A stretch of DNA of 56,352 nucleotides, from the NCBI GenBank assembly GCA_958433005.1, contig CAUAWV010000011.1, forward strand, positions 1-56,352. The letters are read 5' to 3'. Below are positions 1 through 8,393 of this stretch, piece after piece (position 1 is the first letter of the stretch; the number at the start of each line of letters is the position of its first letter). The translations under genes were made by a program, and so were the position numbers. The DNA comes from an uncultured Collinsella sp. Lineage in GTDB: Bacteria; Actinomycetota; Coriobacteriia; Coriobacteriales; Coriobacteriaceae. A model generated the notes under the pieces. The model did no database searches. It saw only the letters and a program-made list of their open reading frames with translations, and had not been told where the DNA came from.

Positions 1-110
1 CCACACCCCGCCCCGGCCCCCCCACTCCCCGGGGCCGCCCCCGGGGATCCCACCCCCACCCTCCCCGCCGCCCGCACGCCCCCCCCCCCCCCCCCCCCAC
101 GGCGGGGTCC
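1..110. other. C-rich low-complexity contig start, probable artefact
   Basis: This stretch is almost entirely C with a few G, A and T and includes an uninterrupted run of about 20 C near 80-98. Nothing else in the window looks like it. Read on the minus strand it is a downstream flank of pfkA that decays into poly-G. Poly-G decay is typical of failing two-colour sequencing reads at a contig end, so I infer an assembly artefact and not biology. Confidence 0.6.
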
Positions 111-177
111 TGACATGTCCGAGGACGATTTGGGATGTAAGCCCTGGGGTCTCCGATGAGAGCAGTTTCGGCCGAGG

Positions 178-1257
178 CTATTCGTCGCCGAAGCTGATGC
201 CCAGCGCCTTGGCCTCGCGCACCAGGTCGCTCTGGGGGTCGACAAACTTGAGCTTGCCGGCGACCTCCTCGAGCGGCATGTGGCACATCTTGCCGTCACG
301 CAGGGCAATCATGTAGCCAAACTCGCCGCGTAGGCACCCCAGTGCCGCCTCGACGCCGCACTGGGTCGCAAAGATGCGGTCCTGGGCGTCGGGTTGGCCG
401 CCGCGCTGCGTGTGGCCGGGGATGGCGACGCGGGTCTCGCGACCAGTCTTGGCCTCGATCTCCTTGGCGATGTCGTAGACGATCGACGGACTCGTGCGCT
501 CGGCGAGCTTTTTCTTGTACTCCTTCTTGGGCAGCGCTGCGTCCTCCTTGGAGATAGCGCCCTCGGCGACGGCTACGATGGTAAAGCGGCTGCCGGTCTC
601 CATGCGATGCTCGATGGTCTTGATGACGTTGTCCATGTCGTAGGGGATCTCGGGAATCAAGATGACGTCCGCGCCGCCCGCGACGCCGGCATACAGCGGA
701 ATCCAACCGACCTTGTGGCCCATGATCTCGATGACAAACACGCGGCCGTGACTCGAGGCAGTGGTGTGGATGTCGTCGATGCACTTGGTGGCGACGTCGA
801 TGGCGCTCGTAAAGCCAAACGTCAACTCGGTGCCCCAGGTGTCGTTATCGATGGTCTTGGGCAGGGCGATAACGTTGAGGCCTTCTTCGCGCAGGCGGTT
901 GGCGGTCTTGGTGGATCCGTTGCCGCCCAGCATAAACAGGCAGTCGAGCTGCAGTTTATGATAGGTGTGGACCATTGCGGGCACCTTCTCGACGCCGTCG
1001 GCCTCGGGAATGTCCAGGCGCTTGAACGGCGTGCGGCTCGTGCCCAGGATGGTGCCGCCGCGGGTGAGGATGCCGCTAAAATCGGCGGGCGTCATGACGC
1101 GGAACCTGCTGTAGATAAGGCCCTGGTAGCCATCCTCAAAACCATAGATTTCGATAGGCTCTTTGCTATTGGTCATAAGCGTTTTGACAATGCCGCGCAT
1201 GGTGGCGTTGAGCGCCTGGCAGTCGCCGCCACTGGTAAGAAGACCGATCCTGAGCAT
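178..1257 (-). CDS. pfkA: 6-phosphofructokinase
   Basis: Phosphorylates fructose 6-phosphate to fructose 1,6-bisphosphate in glycolysis, in the cytoplasm. The 359-residue product has the phosphoryl-donor glycine motif GGDCQALN at residues 10-17, GGNGS at 111-115 and the catalytic loop PKTIDND at 133-139, where D137 matches the catalytic Asp of the family. The Gly after GGN (the position that separates ATP from PPi enzymes) predicts ATP as donor, while the Lys in PKTIDND is shared with PPi enzymes. That combination is the usual one in actinobacterial ATP-PFKs. Start ATG is preceded by GGAAGG. It is transcribed alone, away from the contig start. Confidence 0.93.
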   Translation of the reverse strand: MLRIGLLTSGGDCQALNATMRGIVKTLMTNSKEPIEIYGFEDGYQGLIYSRFRVMTPADFSGILTRGGTILGTSRTPFKRLDIPEADGVEKVPAMVHTYHKLQLDCLFMLGGNGSTKTANRLREEGLNVIALPKTIDNDTWGTELTFGFTSAIDVATKCIDDIHTTASSHGRVFVIEIMGHKVGWIPLYAGVAGGADVILIPEIPYDMDNVIKTIEHRMETGSRFTIVAVAEGAISKEDAALPKKEYKKKLAERTSPSIVYDIAKEIEAKTGRETRVAIPGHTQRGGQPDAQDRIFATQCGVEAALGCLRGEFGYMIALRDGKMCHMPLEEVAGKLKFVDPQSDLVREAKALGISFGDE

Positions 1258-1295
1258 GATGAATCCTTCCGGGCAAGTTATAACATGCGCATAAG

Positions 1296-1329
1296 TTTAC
1301 CCCCGCACACTGTTGATGCGGGGGTAAAA
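1296..1329 (-). terminator. Hairpin in the pfkA/hydrolase gap
   Basis: A 12-bp inverted repeat (TTTACCCCCGCA and its complement, 9-nt loop) lies between the 3' end of the minus-strand hydrolase gene and the pfkA start. The U-tract is weak, so it may be a terminator or an mRNA-stabilising hairpin. Confidence 0.5.
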
Positions 1330-1397
1330 CGTGTTAGCTCAAGCGTATAGAAATGTAAGCAACGTCAGGCGAGCGTAAGGACGACGGTGCCAGCTCC

Positions 1398-2483
1398 TTA
1401 CAGCGCGAAGGCGTCGACGTCGCCCCAGTGGCGGCGCAGCGTGATGGCGGCAGCGGGCTCGGTGTTGTCGAAGACGACCGACCACTGCGTGTTGCTGGTG
1501 ATGTCTTCCGGATTGGGCTCTTGCGCCGCAGCGCGTAGGGCCTTCCAAGCGACTGCCTCGTCTTGGGCGCCGGTATGGGCGTCGAGGACATCGGCGATGG
1601 CGATGGCGCGCTCCTTGCCATGGCCCAGCTCGCCATTCTTTTGGTTGGGCAGCACTTCGTCGCCATAGCAGGCGTAGAAGTTCGTGACCTGGCGTACGGG
1701 CGTCGCCTTGCATGCACGGTCGGGATCGCGCGGATCCCACTCCACCACCCGCGCGTCACCGGCGGCGTCGTTGATAAAGAAGTGATAGTCGCGTCCGGCC
1801 ATGGCGTGCATGTCGTAGGCAGAAAGCAGGTCGACGGCCTCCTGCGTGGTGGCCGCGCGGTCGAGCACCAGACGGATGGCGAGCGAAGTGTTGATGACGG
1901 GGCGTTGCGTGTCCTGGTCACAGGGCTTGGAATCCAGAGTGAGTACGGCAATGGACACGCCGCATTTGTTAACACCGTCGAGCTGGGTAAACGGGCCCAT
2001 GAGTGCGGCGGCACGTCCGGCGACGGAGTCAAGCGGAGTGTTATCGCCCAGGTTGTTAAGGGCGGCAAACCCGATGGAGGCATAGCCGCCGCGTGGGTGA
2101 TTGCGCACCAGCAGCACCGAGGTGTCGTCCTTAAAGTCGTAATTGCGACCGGTGCGCACGCGGCCTTCGGCATCTACGGCGGCAAAAGCGCTGCAGGCAA
2201 ACTGGGGCGCCTGGACATGTGCCGGCGCACCGGGCAGCACCTGCGCCACCACGGCATCGATGTAGGCCTGATCGTCGCACACGCCAGCGGCGATGATGCG
2301 ATCAAGATCGTAGCCGTAGGCGATGTCGATTGCGTACAGGTCATAGCCATCCGCATAGTCGGTCAAGCGTTTGAGCGACGCGACGGACTTGATTTGCTTG
2401 CGGTAAACGATGCCGGTGGCAGCGGCAAGGCCGACGGCGGCTCCCGCGACACCGCAGGCGATGGCAATGTTACGTGGCTTCAT
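1398..2483 (-). CDS. Membrane-anchored Ntn-hydrolase, choloylglycine hydrolase/C45-like
   Basis: Predicted linear-amide C-N hydrolase of the N-terminal-nucleophile superfamily that contains bile-salt hydrolases, penicillin acylases and C45 acyltransferases. The 361-residue protein begins with a hydrophobic helix (about residues 5-26), so it is probably anchored in the membrane with the enzyme outside. The candidate nucleophile is Cys97 in FACSAF, followed by GRNYDF at 112-117, the usual substrate-pocket motif of this superfamily. The Cys is not at residue 2, so exposing it would need cleavage just before it. Start ATG follows GAGAGGAG. Substrate is unknown: bile-acid amides, N-acyl amino acids and peptides are all possible, and the canonical bile-salt hydrolase pattern of Cys2-Thr3 is not present. 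Confidence 0.72.
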   Translation of the reverse strand: MKPRNIAIACGVAGAAVGLAAATGIVYRKQIKSVASLKRLTDYADGYDLYAIDIAYGYDLDRIIAAGVCDDQAYIDAVVAQVLPGAPAHVQAPQFACSAFAAVDAEGRVRTGRNYDFKDDTSVLLVRNHPRGGYASIGFAALNNLGDNTPLDSVAGRAAALMGPFTQLDGVNKCGVSIAVLTLDSKPCDQDTQRPVINTSLAIRLVLDRAATTQEAVDLLSAYDMHAMAGRDYHFFINDAAGDARVVEWDPRDPDRACKATPVRQVTNFYACYGDEVLPNQKNGELGHGKERAIAIADVLDAHTGAQDEAVAWKALRAAAQEPNPEDITSNTQWSVVFDNTEPAAAITLRRHWGDVDAFAL

Positions 2484-2644
2484 GACGGCTCCTCTCGTCC
2501 TGTTGGCGCAATTGTCGCAAAAGGAGCGCGGGCATGATGGCTCAACTTGGTGAGCGGTGCGGAATTAAGCACGGAATGAAGAGTGCGGCACTGGCGTGGC
2601 GGGGTATGCTGGAGGGGACCATCAACCCAGCGAAAGGGGAGAGC

Positions 2645-4030
2645 ATGACGGATCAGGAAACGCCCGAGCGCGTGCATGTGACGGCCGACGATATCGAGGC
2701 CGCCAACGACCTTATCGACTTTATCGAGGCATGCCCCAGCATGTTCCATACGGCGGCGACCATTATGGCCGAGCTCGACGAGGCGGGCTTTACCTACCTG
2801 CCCGAGAATGCGGCGTGGGATATCGAACCGGGCGGGCGTTATTACACGCAGCGCAACACCTCGAGCGTCGTTGCCTTTAAGGTGGGCGAGGACCTGGCCG
2901 CGACGTGGGGCGAGGACGGCGTTGCCGGCGACTATCATTTTCAACTCACGGCGTCACACAGCGATTCGCCGACGTTTAAGGTTAAGGCCGTGCCCGAGCT
3001 CGACGGCGCGGGCGAGACGCTGCGCCTGAACACCGAGGCCTACGGCGGCATGATCGACTACACCTGGTTCGATCGCCCGCTGGCACTTGCGGGCCGCGTG
3101 CTGGTGCGCGAGGGCGACCGTATCGAGAGCCGCTTGCTCGCTACCGAGCGCGAAGTTGCCATTATCCCGAGCCTTGCCATCCATATGAATCGTGGCGTTA
3201 ACGAGGGCTTTGCGCCCAACCGAGCTGTCGACCTGTGCCCGCTCATCAGCGCCGGCGAGCTTAAGCAGGGTGACTTCGATGCCCTGATCGCCGAAGAGCT
3301 GGACGTTGAGCCCGAGCAGATTCTGGGCCGCGATCTGTTCCTGGTCAATCGTCAGGATGCGCGCATTTGGGGCTGGGCCGACGAGTTTATCTCGACGCCC
3401 AAGCTCGACGACCTGGCCTGCACCTACACCTCGCTGCAGGCATTTTTGGGTGCCGAGAATGCGCACGACGTTTCGGTCTTCTGCTGCTTCGATAACGAGG
3501 AGGTTGGCTCCGAGACCAAGCAGGGCGCCATGTCGACGTTCTTGGCCGACGCGCTGCGCCGCATCAACGGATCGCTGGGCTTTGACGATGAGTCGTACCA
3601 CCGTGCGCTTGCCGCTTCGATGCTCGTGAGCTGCGACAACGCGCATGCCGTGCACCCCAACCACGCCGAGAAGTGCGACGCCCGCAACCAGGTTGTGCTC
3701 AACGGCGGCATCGTCATCAAGGAAGCCGCCAACCAGCACTACTGCACCGATGCCTTTAGCCGCGCGGTGTTCCAGGCCATCTGCGATGACGCCGACGTGC
3801 CCACGCAGGCCTTCGCCAACAAGAGCGACATGGCCGGCGGCTCCACGCTCGGCAATCTGTCCAATATGCAGGCGAGCATGCATGCCGTGGACGTGGGCCT
3901 GCCTCAGCTGGCCATGCATTCTAGCTACGAGACCGGTGGCGTGCGCGACGTGGTATACGCCATCCGCGCCCTCACGGCCTTCTACGAGCGTGACCTGAAC
4001 ATCAACGGCGCCGAAAGCGTTGAGCTCTAA
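2645..4030 (+). CDS. M18 family aminopeptidase
   Basis: Cytoplasmic zinc aminopeptidase that removes N-terminal residues, in this family preferentially acidic ones, from peptides. The 461-residue product has the family metal ligands in order: HSDSP near residue 105, FDNEEVGS, the SCDNAHAVHPN segment, and SDMAGGSTLG near the C-terminus followed by a His in AMHSSYE. An upstream in-frame ATG at 2534 is less likely because AAAGGGGAG sits just before the ATG at 2645 and the extra residues have no family counterpart. It is divergent from the Ntn-hydrolase gene across about 160 bp. Confidence 0.93.
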   Translation: MTDQETPERVHVTADDIEAANDLIDFIEACPSMFHTAATIMAELDEAGFTYLPENAAWDIEPGGRYYTQRNTSSVVAFKVGEDLAATWGEDGVAGDYHFQLTASHSDSPTFKVKAVPELDGAGETLRLNTEAYGGMIDYTWFDRPLALAGRVLVREGDRIESRLLATEREVAIIPSLAIHMNRGVNEGFAPNRAVDLCPLISAGELKQGDFDALIAEELDVEPEQILGRDLFLVNRQDARIWGWADEFISTPKLDDLACTYTSLQAFLGAENAHDVSVFCCFDNEEVGSETKQGAMSTFLADALRRINGSLGFDDESYHRALAASMLVSCDNAHAVHPNHAEKCDARNQVVLNGGIVIKEAANQHYCTDAFSRAVFQAICDDADVPTQAFANKSDMAGGSTLGNLSNMQASMHAVDVGLPQLAMHSSYETGGVRDVVYAIRALTAFYERDLNINGAESVEL

Positions 4031-4031
4031 A

Positions 4032-4066
4032 ACCTACCAAAAAGGGATGTTAATTTTGGCAGGTTT
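4032..4066. repeat. Short hairpin repeat, AAAGGG-core family
   Basis: An imperfect inverted repeat that begins CCTACCAAAAAGGG and ends TTTTGGCAGG, directly after the aminopeptidase stop codon. Near-identical copies occur at 6299-6334 and 47178-47212, and related hairpins with other arms at 19837, 28810, 29117, 29524 and 42301. It resembles REP-type elements. Confidence 0.7.
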
Positions 4067-4114
4067 TATCTGGGCAAATGCAAAGGGTAAAACCGAACTA
4101 CATCGGTGATGCGT

Positions 4115-4148
4115 AGCCGCCGAGGTGCAGTGCGCCTCGGCGGCTTTT
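4115..4148 (+). terminator. Rho-independent terminator after M18 gene
   Basis: A perfect 11-bp GC-rich stem (AGCCGCCGAGG and its complement) with a 9-nt loop is followed by TTTT. Confidence 0.85.
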
Positions 4149-4243
4149 GGTGCGCAGGATACGGCTATGCTTCAAAATGCTATACATGCTTTACGTATTT
4201 AACATAGTGTTTTATGATGATTTTGGAGTGGTAAGGAGGGATC

Positions 4244-4624
4244 ATGACTACAACGGCCGCTCAGATCAACGTGCGTCTCGATGCCGATCTTAAAAGGAGC
4301 GGCGACGCTGCTCTCTCCAAGGCCGGTATGACGCCGAGCCAAGCGGTGCGAGCGCTCTGGCAGCTTGCAGCGTCGCTGGCCGATCGCCCCGGTGCGCTCG
4401 AGGATATCCTGCTGCCCAGTCGTGCCCGGGCGGAACAGCGCGAGCGCGAAAAGGCCGCCAAACGTAAGCTCGAGCTCATGGATCAGGGGTCGAAGCTGTT
4501 CGCTGCCGCTTGCTGTGAGTCGGGAATCGATATGGTCAAGGCTCAGCCATCGGACGACGAAGAGCTCAAACGGAATGCCTATGCGGATCGCTATGGCGAG
4601 GAGATGAGCTGGCTCTATGAGTGA
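4244..4624 (+). CDS. RelB/DinJ family antitoxin
   Basis: Type II antitoxin expected to bind DNA as a ribbon-helix-helix dimer and to neutralise the toxin encoded next to it. The 126-residue protein starts with an INVRLDADL beta strand followed by two helices (residues 14-46), the RelB/DinJ pattern with the typical GMTPSQAVRALW helix. The C-terminal half is basic, then acidic, and likely wraps the toxin. The start ATG follows AAGGAGGG at ideal spacing. Its stop codon overlaps the toxin gene by 8 bases, so translation is probably coupled. The AT-rich stretch 4180-4230 upstream, unlike its surroundings, is the likely promoter and operator. Confidence 0.85.
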   Translation: MTTTAAQINVRLDADLKRSGDAALSKAGMTPSQAVRALWQLAASLADRPGALEDILLPSRARAEQREREKAAKRKLELMDQGSKLFAAACCESGIDMVKAQPSDDEELKRNAYADRYGEEMSWLYE

Positions 4625-5111
4625 GACTCCAAAGCGCATCTTGGTTGACGCCAACGTGTGGCTCGATTACTTCATTCCCTCACGACGTGGTCGTTCGGTG
4701 GCGATTGAGTTTTTACGCGATGCATGCACGGCACAGGTTGATTTGCTGTACGCGGCGACATCGTCCAAAGACCTGTTCTATTTGATTTCAAGTGAACATA
4801 AGGCATGGTATCGGCGAGAGCACGGTTCGCTTTCCCAGTATGCCGCTACGGTAGCGACTTCGCTTGCATGGGATTGTCTTAGCGTGCTGTCGCAGCTTGC
4901 CACGCCAGTGCCCTGTGACCTGAGCGACATCTGGATGGCGAGCAGACAGCGTGAGCTCCATAGCGATTACGAAGACGATTTAATCATTGCGGCAGCGATA
5001 CGCGCTCAAGCAGATTTACTGGTCACCAACGATGTCAAGCTCTGTTCGCATGCTCCCGTCGCAGCAATGAACGTCGAAAACGCAAGAAACTATCTAACAA
5101 CGCTTAAATAG
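4617..5111 (+). CDS. PIN-domain toxin (VapC-like ribonuclease)
   Basis: Predicted Mg-dependent ribonuclease of a type II toxin-antitoxin pair. The 164-residue protein is essentially one PIN domain. The acidic positions are all present: D11 in LVDANVWLDY, D52 in SSKDLFYL, D117/D120/D121 in DYEDDLIIAAA, and D139 in TND. PIN toxins more often pair with VapB, AbrB or Phd-type antitoxins, so the RelB-type partner makes this a mixed pairing. Translation starts inside the antitoxin gene with no separate ribosome-binding site of note. The target RNA cannot be read from sequence. Confidence 0.85.
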   Translation: MSETPKRILVDANVWLDYFIPSRRGRSVAIEFLRDACTAQVDLLYAATSSKDLFYLISSEHKAWYRREHGSLSQYAATVATSLAWDCLSVLSQLATPVPCDLSDIWMASRQRELHSDYEDDLIIAAAIRAQADLLVTNDVKLCSHAPVAAMNVENARNYLTTLK

Positions 5112-5231
5112 CGCTAGACCCCTCTGGTCGAATAATGGTCAGCGAGAGTCCACAGGTAGGGCCGCGCCAGCAAAGCGCCGCAGGTTGAGCAAACGTCAGC
5201 GAGCGGTGTCCAGGGCGAACAAGTTGGCATG

Positions 5232-5273
5232 AAAAAGGCAAGGCATAGACCTTCTGGTCATGCCTTGCCTTTT
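5232..5273. terminator. Bidirectional terminator
   Basis: A 14-bp stem (AAAAGGCAAGGCAT with its complement) has A-runs and T-runs on both sides. It can end the toxin operon on the plus strand and the dehydrogenase transcript on the minus strand. A second GC hairpin (CCGCCGTTC/GAACGGCGG, 5318-5340) lies right after the dehydrogenase stop. Confidence 0.85.
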
Positions 5274-5343
5274 GAATGACAAATTGTCGCCCTGGGCGGC
5301 GCGCAGCGTCGGCCGGTCCGCCGTTCGTTAGAACGGCGGAACC

Positions 5344-6279
5344 CTAATGTTCGATCCAGCAGCGCAGGGTCTCGCCGGCTTGCAGATGACGCAGGTTCTC
5401 CGCGGCGATGTCGACGACGTTGTTGAGCGTGGCGGCTAGGTGGAACCAGCCCGAGACGTGCGGCGTGATGAGCATGTTGGGCGCATCCCACAGGGGGCTT
5501 GTCTCAGGCAGCGGCTCGGGGTCGGTGACGTCGACCGCGGCGCCGGCGAGATGTCCCGATTCCAGAGCGGCAACCAAGTCGTCGGCGACCACAAGATCGC
5601 CGCGGCCGCCGTTGGCAAAGAAGGCACCCGGTTTCATCGCGGCGAAGAACTCGGCGTTCGCCAGGCCGCGGGTCTCGGGTGTGCTCGGCATAAAGGATGC
5701 AACGATGTCAGCCTCGGCCAGGCGCTCGGGCAGGGCATCCATGCCGTCCATGTCCTCAAACACAATGGGGTAGACGAGCGGATGGCGCTTGATGCCGCGG
5801 ACGTGCGCGCCCATGCTGCGGCAGAGCGTGGCGAAGTGGCCACCGACATCGCCCGCGCCCAGCACCAGCACATTGGCGTTTTTGAGCGAGGTGACCGGCC
5901 CCAAATCCTCCCAGCGATGCTCGCGCTGCAAGTCGTGATAGCCGGGCAGGCGCTTCATCATGGAAAGGACCATGGCAAACATGTGCTCGCTCACAGCCTG
6001 ACCGTAGGCGCCCACCGAGCAAGACAGTTTGGCGTCGGCCGGCACGGTGCCGGCGGCAAGGTAGTCGTCATAGCCGGCGGTCTGCAATTGCAGCAGCTGG
6101 AGATGCTCGCATGCCGTGAGCATGTCAGAGTCGATGTTGCCCAAGATCACGTCGGCGTCGGCGACCTGCTCGCGCGTGATGGCGTCGGCGCTCGTGTAGA
6201 TAAAGTCCTCGCCCGGAGCGCTCGACTCAAGAATTGCGCGATGGCGGTCATTGACGGGCAGCAAAACCAGGATGTTCAC
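5344..6279 (-). CDS. D-isomer specific 2-hydroxyacid dehydrogenase
   Basis: NAD(P)-dependent oxidoreductase that interconverts a 2-oxo acid and a D-2-hydroxy acid. The 311-residue protein has the Rossmann motif GAGDVGG at 141-147. The catalytic triad follows: Arg in NGGRGDLV, Glu in DPEPLP and His in TPHVSG. The N-terminal half is the flavodoxin-like substrate domain. Start is GTG, chosen because GGAGAGGA precedes it at good spacing. Substrate is not evident; glyoxylate/hydroxypyruvate-type and other 2-oxo acids are possible. It stands alone between the terminator at 5232 and a repeat upstream. Confidence 0.88.
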   Translation of the reverse strand: MNILVLLPVNDRHRAILESSAPGEDFIYTSADAITREQVADADVILGNIDSDMLTACEHLQLLQLQTAGYDDYLAAGTVPADAKLSCSVGAYGQAVSEHMFAMVLSMMKRLPGYHDLQREHRWEDLGPVTSLKNANVLVLGAGDVGGHFATLCRSMGAHVRGIKRHPLVYPIVFEDMDGMDALPERLAEADIVASFMPSTPETRGLANAEFFAAMKPGAFFANGGRGDLVVADDLVAALESGHLAGAAVDVTDPEPLPETSPLWDAPNMLITPHVSGWFHLAATLNNVVDIAAENLRHLQAGETLRCWIEH

Positions 6280-6298
6280 AAACAGTCCTCTCCGCTCG

Positions 6299-6334
6299 AC
6301 CTGCCAAAAAGGGACAGGTTTATTTTGGCAGGTT
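6299..6334. repeat. Short hairpin repeat, AAAGGG-core family
   Basis: The inverted repeat starts CCTGCCAAAAAGGGACAGG and ends TTTTGGCAGG. It is the best-preserved of three near-identical copies (others at 4032 and 47178) and lies about 20 bp upstream of the dehydrogenase start. Confidence 0.75.
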
Positions 6335-6351
6335 TTACCAGGTAAAACGCT

Positions 6352-6402
6352 AAAAAACGCCGGGCTTCGTGATGGTTAACATATCCATCGCGTAGCCCGG
6401 CG
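6352..6402 (-). terminator. Terminator of map
   Basis: A long stem (CGCCGGGCTTCGTGATGG pairing with CCATCGCGTAGCCCGGCG with small mismatches) is followed on the minus strand by six T. It lies just past the map stop codon. Confidence 0.85.
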
Positions 6403-6411
6403 CATCCACGG

Positions 6412-7299
6412 CTACCAGCTGAGCAGTTCGTAGCCGTCCTCGGTCACCACGAGCTGTACCTCGCACTGGGCCGAATCGCTGCCGTCCTTGGTGCGCACGC
6501 ACCAGCCGTCGCCCTTGCTAATCTTGATGTCGGGCGCTCCGGCATTGACCATAGGCTCGATGGTAAAGACCATGCCCGGGGCCATGATGGTATCCACATC
6601 GGGCGCCTCGGTGGTAAAGCCCACAAATGGGTCTTCGTGGAACTCCTTACCGATGCCGTGTCCGCCGTACTCGCGCACCACGCTAAAACCGGCGTCCTCG
6701 ACGGTCTTTTGCACGGCCTCGGCCATAACGGACAGTGGCAGCCATGGCTTGACGGCCGCCAGACCCGCTTCCACGCTGGCGCGGGTGACATCGACCAGGC
6801 GCTGGCGCTCGGCCGAGACCTCGCCGATGCAGAACATGCGGCTCGAGTCGCTAAAGTAGCCGTCTAGGATCGTGGAACAGTCCACGTTGATGATGTCGCC
6901 CTCGTGCAGCACGTCCGTATCGCAGGGAATGCCGTGGCAGACCACATCATTGATCGAGGTGCACACGCTCTTGGGGTAGCCCTCGTAGTTGAGGTCGGCC
7001 GGCGTGCCACCGTGCTCGACGGTGTAGTCGTAGATCATCTGGTCGATCTGGTTGGTGGTCATGCCTGCGGCGATATGCTCGCCCACATAATCGAGCACGC
7101 CCACGTTGATGGCTGCCGAGCGCTTGATGCCCTCGATATCGGCGGGAGTCTTGTAGAGCGTGCGAGGCAGAACCTCCCAGCCTTCTTCCCACAAGCGCTC
7201 GAGGCGCTCATCAAAGGCGCTATGGCATTTCTTGTATTTCTTGCCGCTGCCGCACCAGCAAGCGTCGTTGCGGCCGGGCACGGGTCCTTTGTCATACAT
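6412..7299 (-). CDS. map: Type I methionine aminopeptidase with SEC-C zinc motif
   Basis: Removes the initiator methionine from nascent proteins. The 295-residue protein has an N-terminal SEC-C zinc motif (C14-x-C16 and C25-H26 in NDACWCGSGKKYKKCH), which may help ribosome binding. The pita-bread catalytic domain follows. Its metal ligands are visible: Asp in NVDCS, Asp in FSDSS, His in GHGIGKEFHEDP, Glu in FTIEPMV and Glu in SAQCEVQLVV. ATG follows GAAAGGAAG. The SEC-C fusion accounts for the extra length over the usual 250 residues and is common in Coriobacteriia and Clostridia. Confidence 0.95.
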   Translation of the reverse strand: MYDKGPVPGRNDACWCGSGKKYKKCHSAFDERLERLWEEGWEVLPRTLYKTPADIEGIKRSAAINVGVLDYVGEHIAAGMTTNQIDQMIYDYTVEHGGTPADLNYEGYPKSVCTSINDVVCHGIPCDTDVLHEGDIINVDCSTILDGYFSDSSRMFCIGEVSAERQRLVDVTRASVEAGLAAVKPWLPLSVMAEAVQKTVEDAGFSVVREYGGHGIGKEFHEDPFVGFTTEAPDVDTIMAPGMVFTIEPMVNAGAPDIKISKGDGWCVRTKDGSDSAQCEVQLVVTEDGYELLSW

Positions 7300-7391
7300 G
7301 GCTAACTTCCTTTCATCCGCAGCTAGTATAGCCCACCCGCAGACCAGCTCATTTGGGATGGGGCTAATTTAGCTGCTGGCGGGCGGCCGCG

Positions 7392-8174
7392 CTAGTAGCT
7401 CACCTGGCAGGGAATACCGAGGGCGCGCACGCGCGCGGCAATGGCGTCGAGCACCTCGGGCGCTGCTTTGGCAAGGCCGGCGACTGGTGTCTCGCGCGCG
7501 ACCGTGTAGATGGTCGCCTCCTGCGGACGAATGCGCTCGAGCGCCGCGAGCCAAGGGCCGACGTACTCCTCGCCGGTGTTATCGAGAGACTTGCCCCGGT
7601 ACTCACCGCTCAAAAACATCGTCTGGATAATGACATGACCGTTAAAGCCTGCGAACGTCTCGATCTGGTGCTCGACGTCATAGGGGCCAACGGGCTGGTC
7701 GAGCAGCTGGATAAACGCCGGGTCGACGGTATCGAGCTTAAGAATGTTGTCGTCGACCATCATGAGCGCATCGTGCACAGCGGGCTGGTCGGCGCGCGTG
7801 CCGTTGGAAAGCACGGCAATCTTGGTGTTGGGGGCTAGCTGATCGCGCAGCGCGACGGCGCCGGCGATGGCCTGTGGAAACTCCGGTGCGGCGGTGGGCT
7901 CGCCGTTGCCTGCGAAGGTGATTACATCGGGGGGCTCGCCCTCGGCTGCCATCTCGCGCAGCTTTGCCTCGAGCGCTTCGAGTACCACGGCAGCCGTGTT
8001 ATACGGCTCATGGCAGGGGCGCTCGGCGTTGAGGCCGTTCTCGCAGTAGATGCAGTCGAACGTGCAGATTTTGCCGCTGGCCGGCATCATGTTGACGCCG
8101 AGCGAGAGACCAAGGCGACGGCTGCGAACGGGCCCAAAGATGGGGCTGGCATTCAAAAACGTAGACATAGGCAT
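7392..8174 (-). CDS. Radical SAM protein (COG0731-like)
   Basis: A predicted 4Fe-4S radical SAM enzyme of 260 residues. The cluster motif is C37, C41, C44 in KICTFDCIYC, preceded by the family signature GPVRSRRLGLSLGVN near residues 14-28. An AGNGEPT motif follows, the usual SAM-binding loop. The reading frame stays open 588 bases further upstream, but that extension overlaps the divergent hydrolase gene and lacks family similarity. The ATG at 8174 has GAGGAG 6 bases upstream. The family is related to wyosine-type Fe-S oxidoreductases. The reaction is unknown. Confidence 0.82.
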   Translation of the reverse strand: MPMSTFLNASPIFGPVRSRRLGLSLGVNMMPASGKICTFDCIYCENGLNAERPCHEPYNTAAVVLEALEAKLREMAAEGEPPDVITFAGNGEPTAAPEFPQAIAGAVALRDQLAPNTKIAVLSNGTRADQPAVHDALMMVDDNILKLDTVDPAFIQLLDQPVGPYDVEHQIETFAGFNGHVIIQTMFLSGEYRGKSLDNTGEEYVGPWLAALERIRPQEATIYTVARETPVAGLAKAAPEVLDAIAARVRALGIPCQVSY

Positions 8175-8393
8175 ATGCTCCTCAAGACAATTGTGCCTAA
8201 GCATAGCATCGGCTCCAAAGCAAGGTGTGGGCTCTTGCTTTACAAGTTTCGTTTTTTCACGTCGCTCATGATGCCGTGCCATGAAAAGCCTCGGGTCGGG
8301 TACAGTTAATCTGTTAACAAGGCGTAAAGCAATGCGGGTCCATCCAACCGTGCTGACGTGCAACTGGATGAGCATTGATGATGGGGGCACAAC

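Noticed and set aside
100..177. Possible RNA gene fragment beside the contig start
   Set aside because: No tRNA or rRNA feature could be matched, and the adjacent poly-C makes the sequence unreliable.
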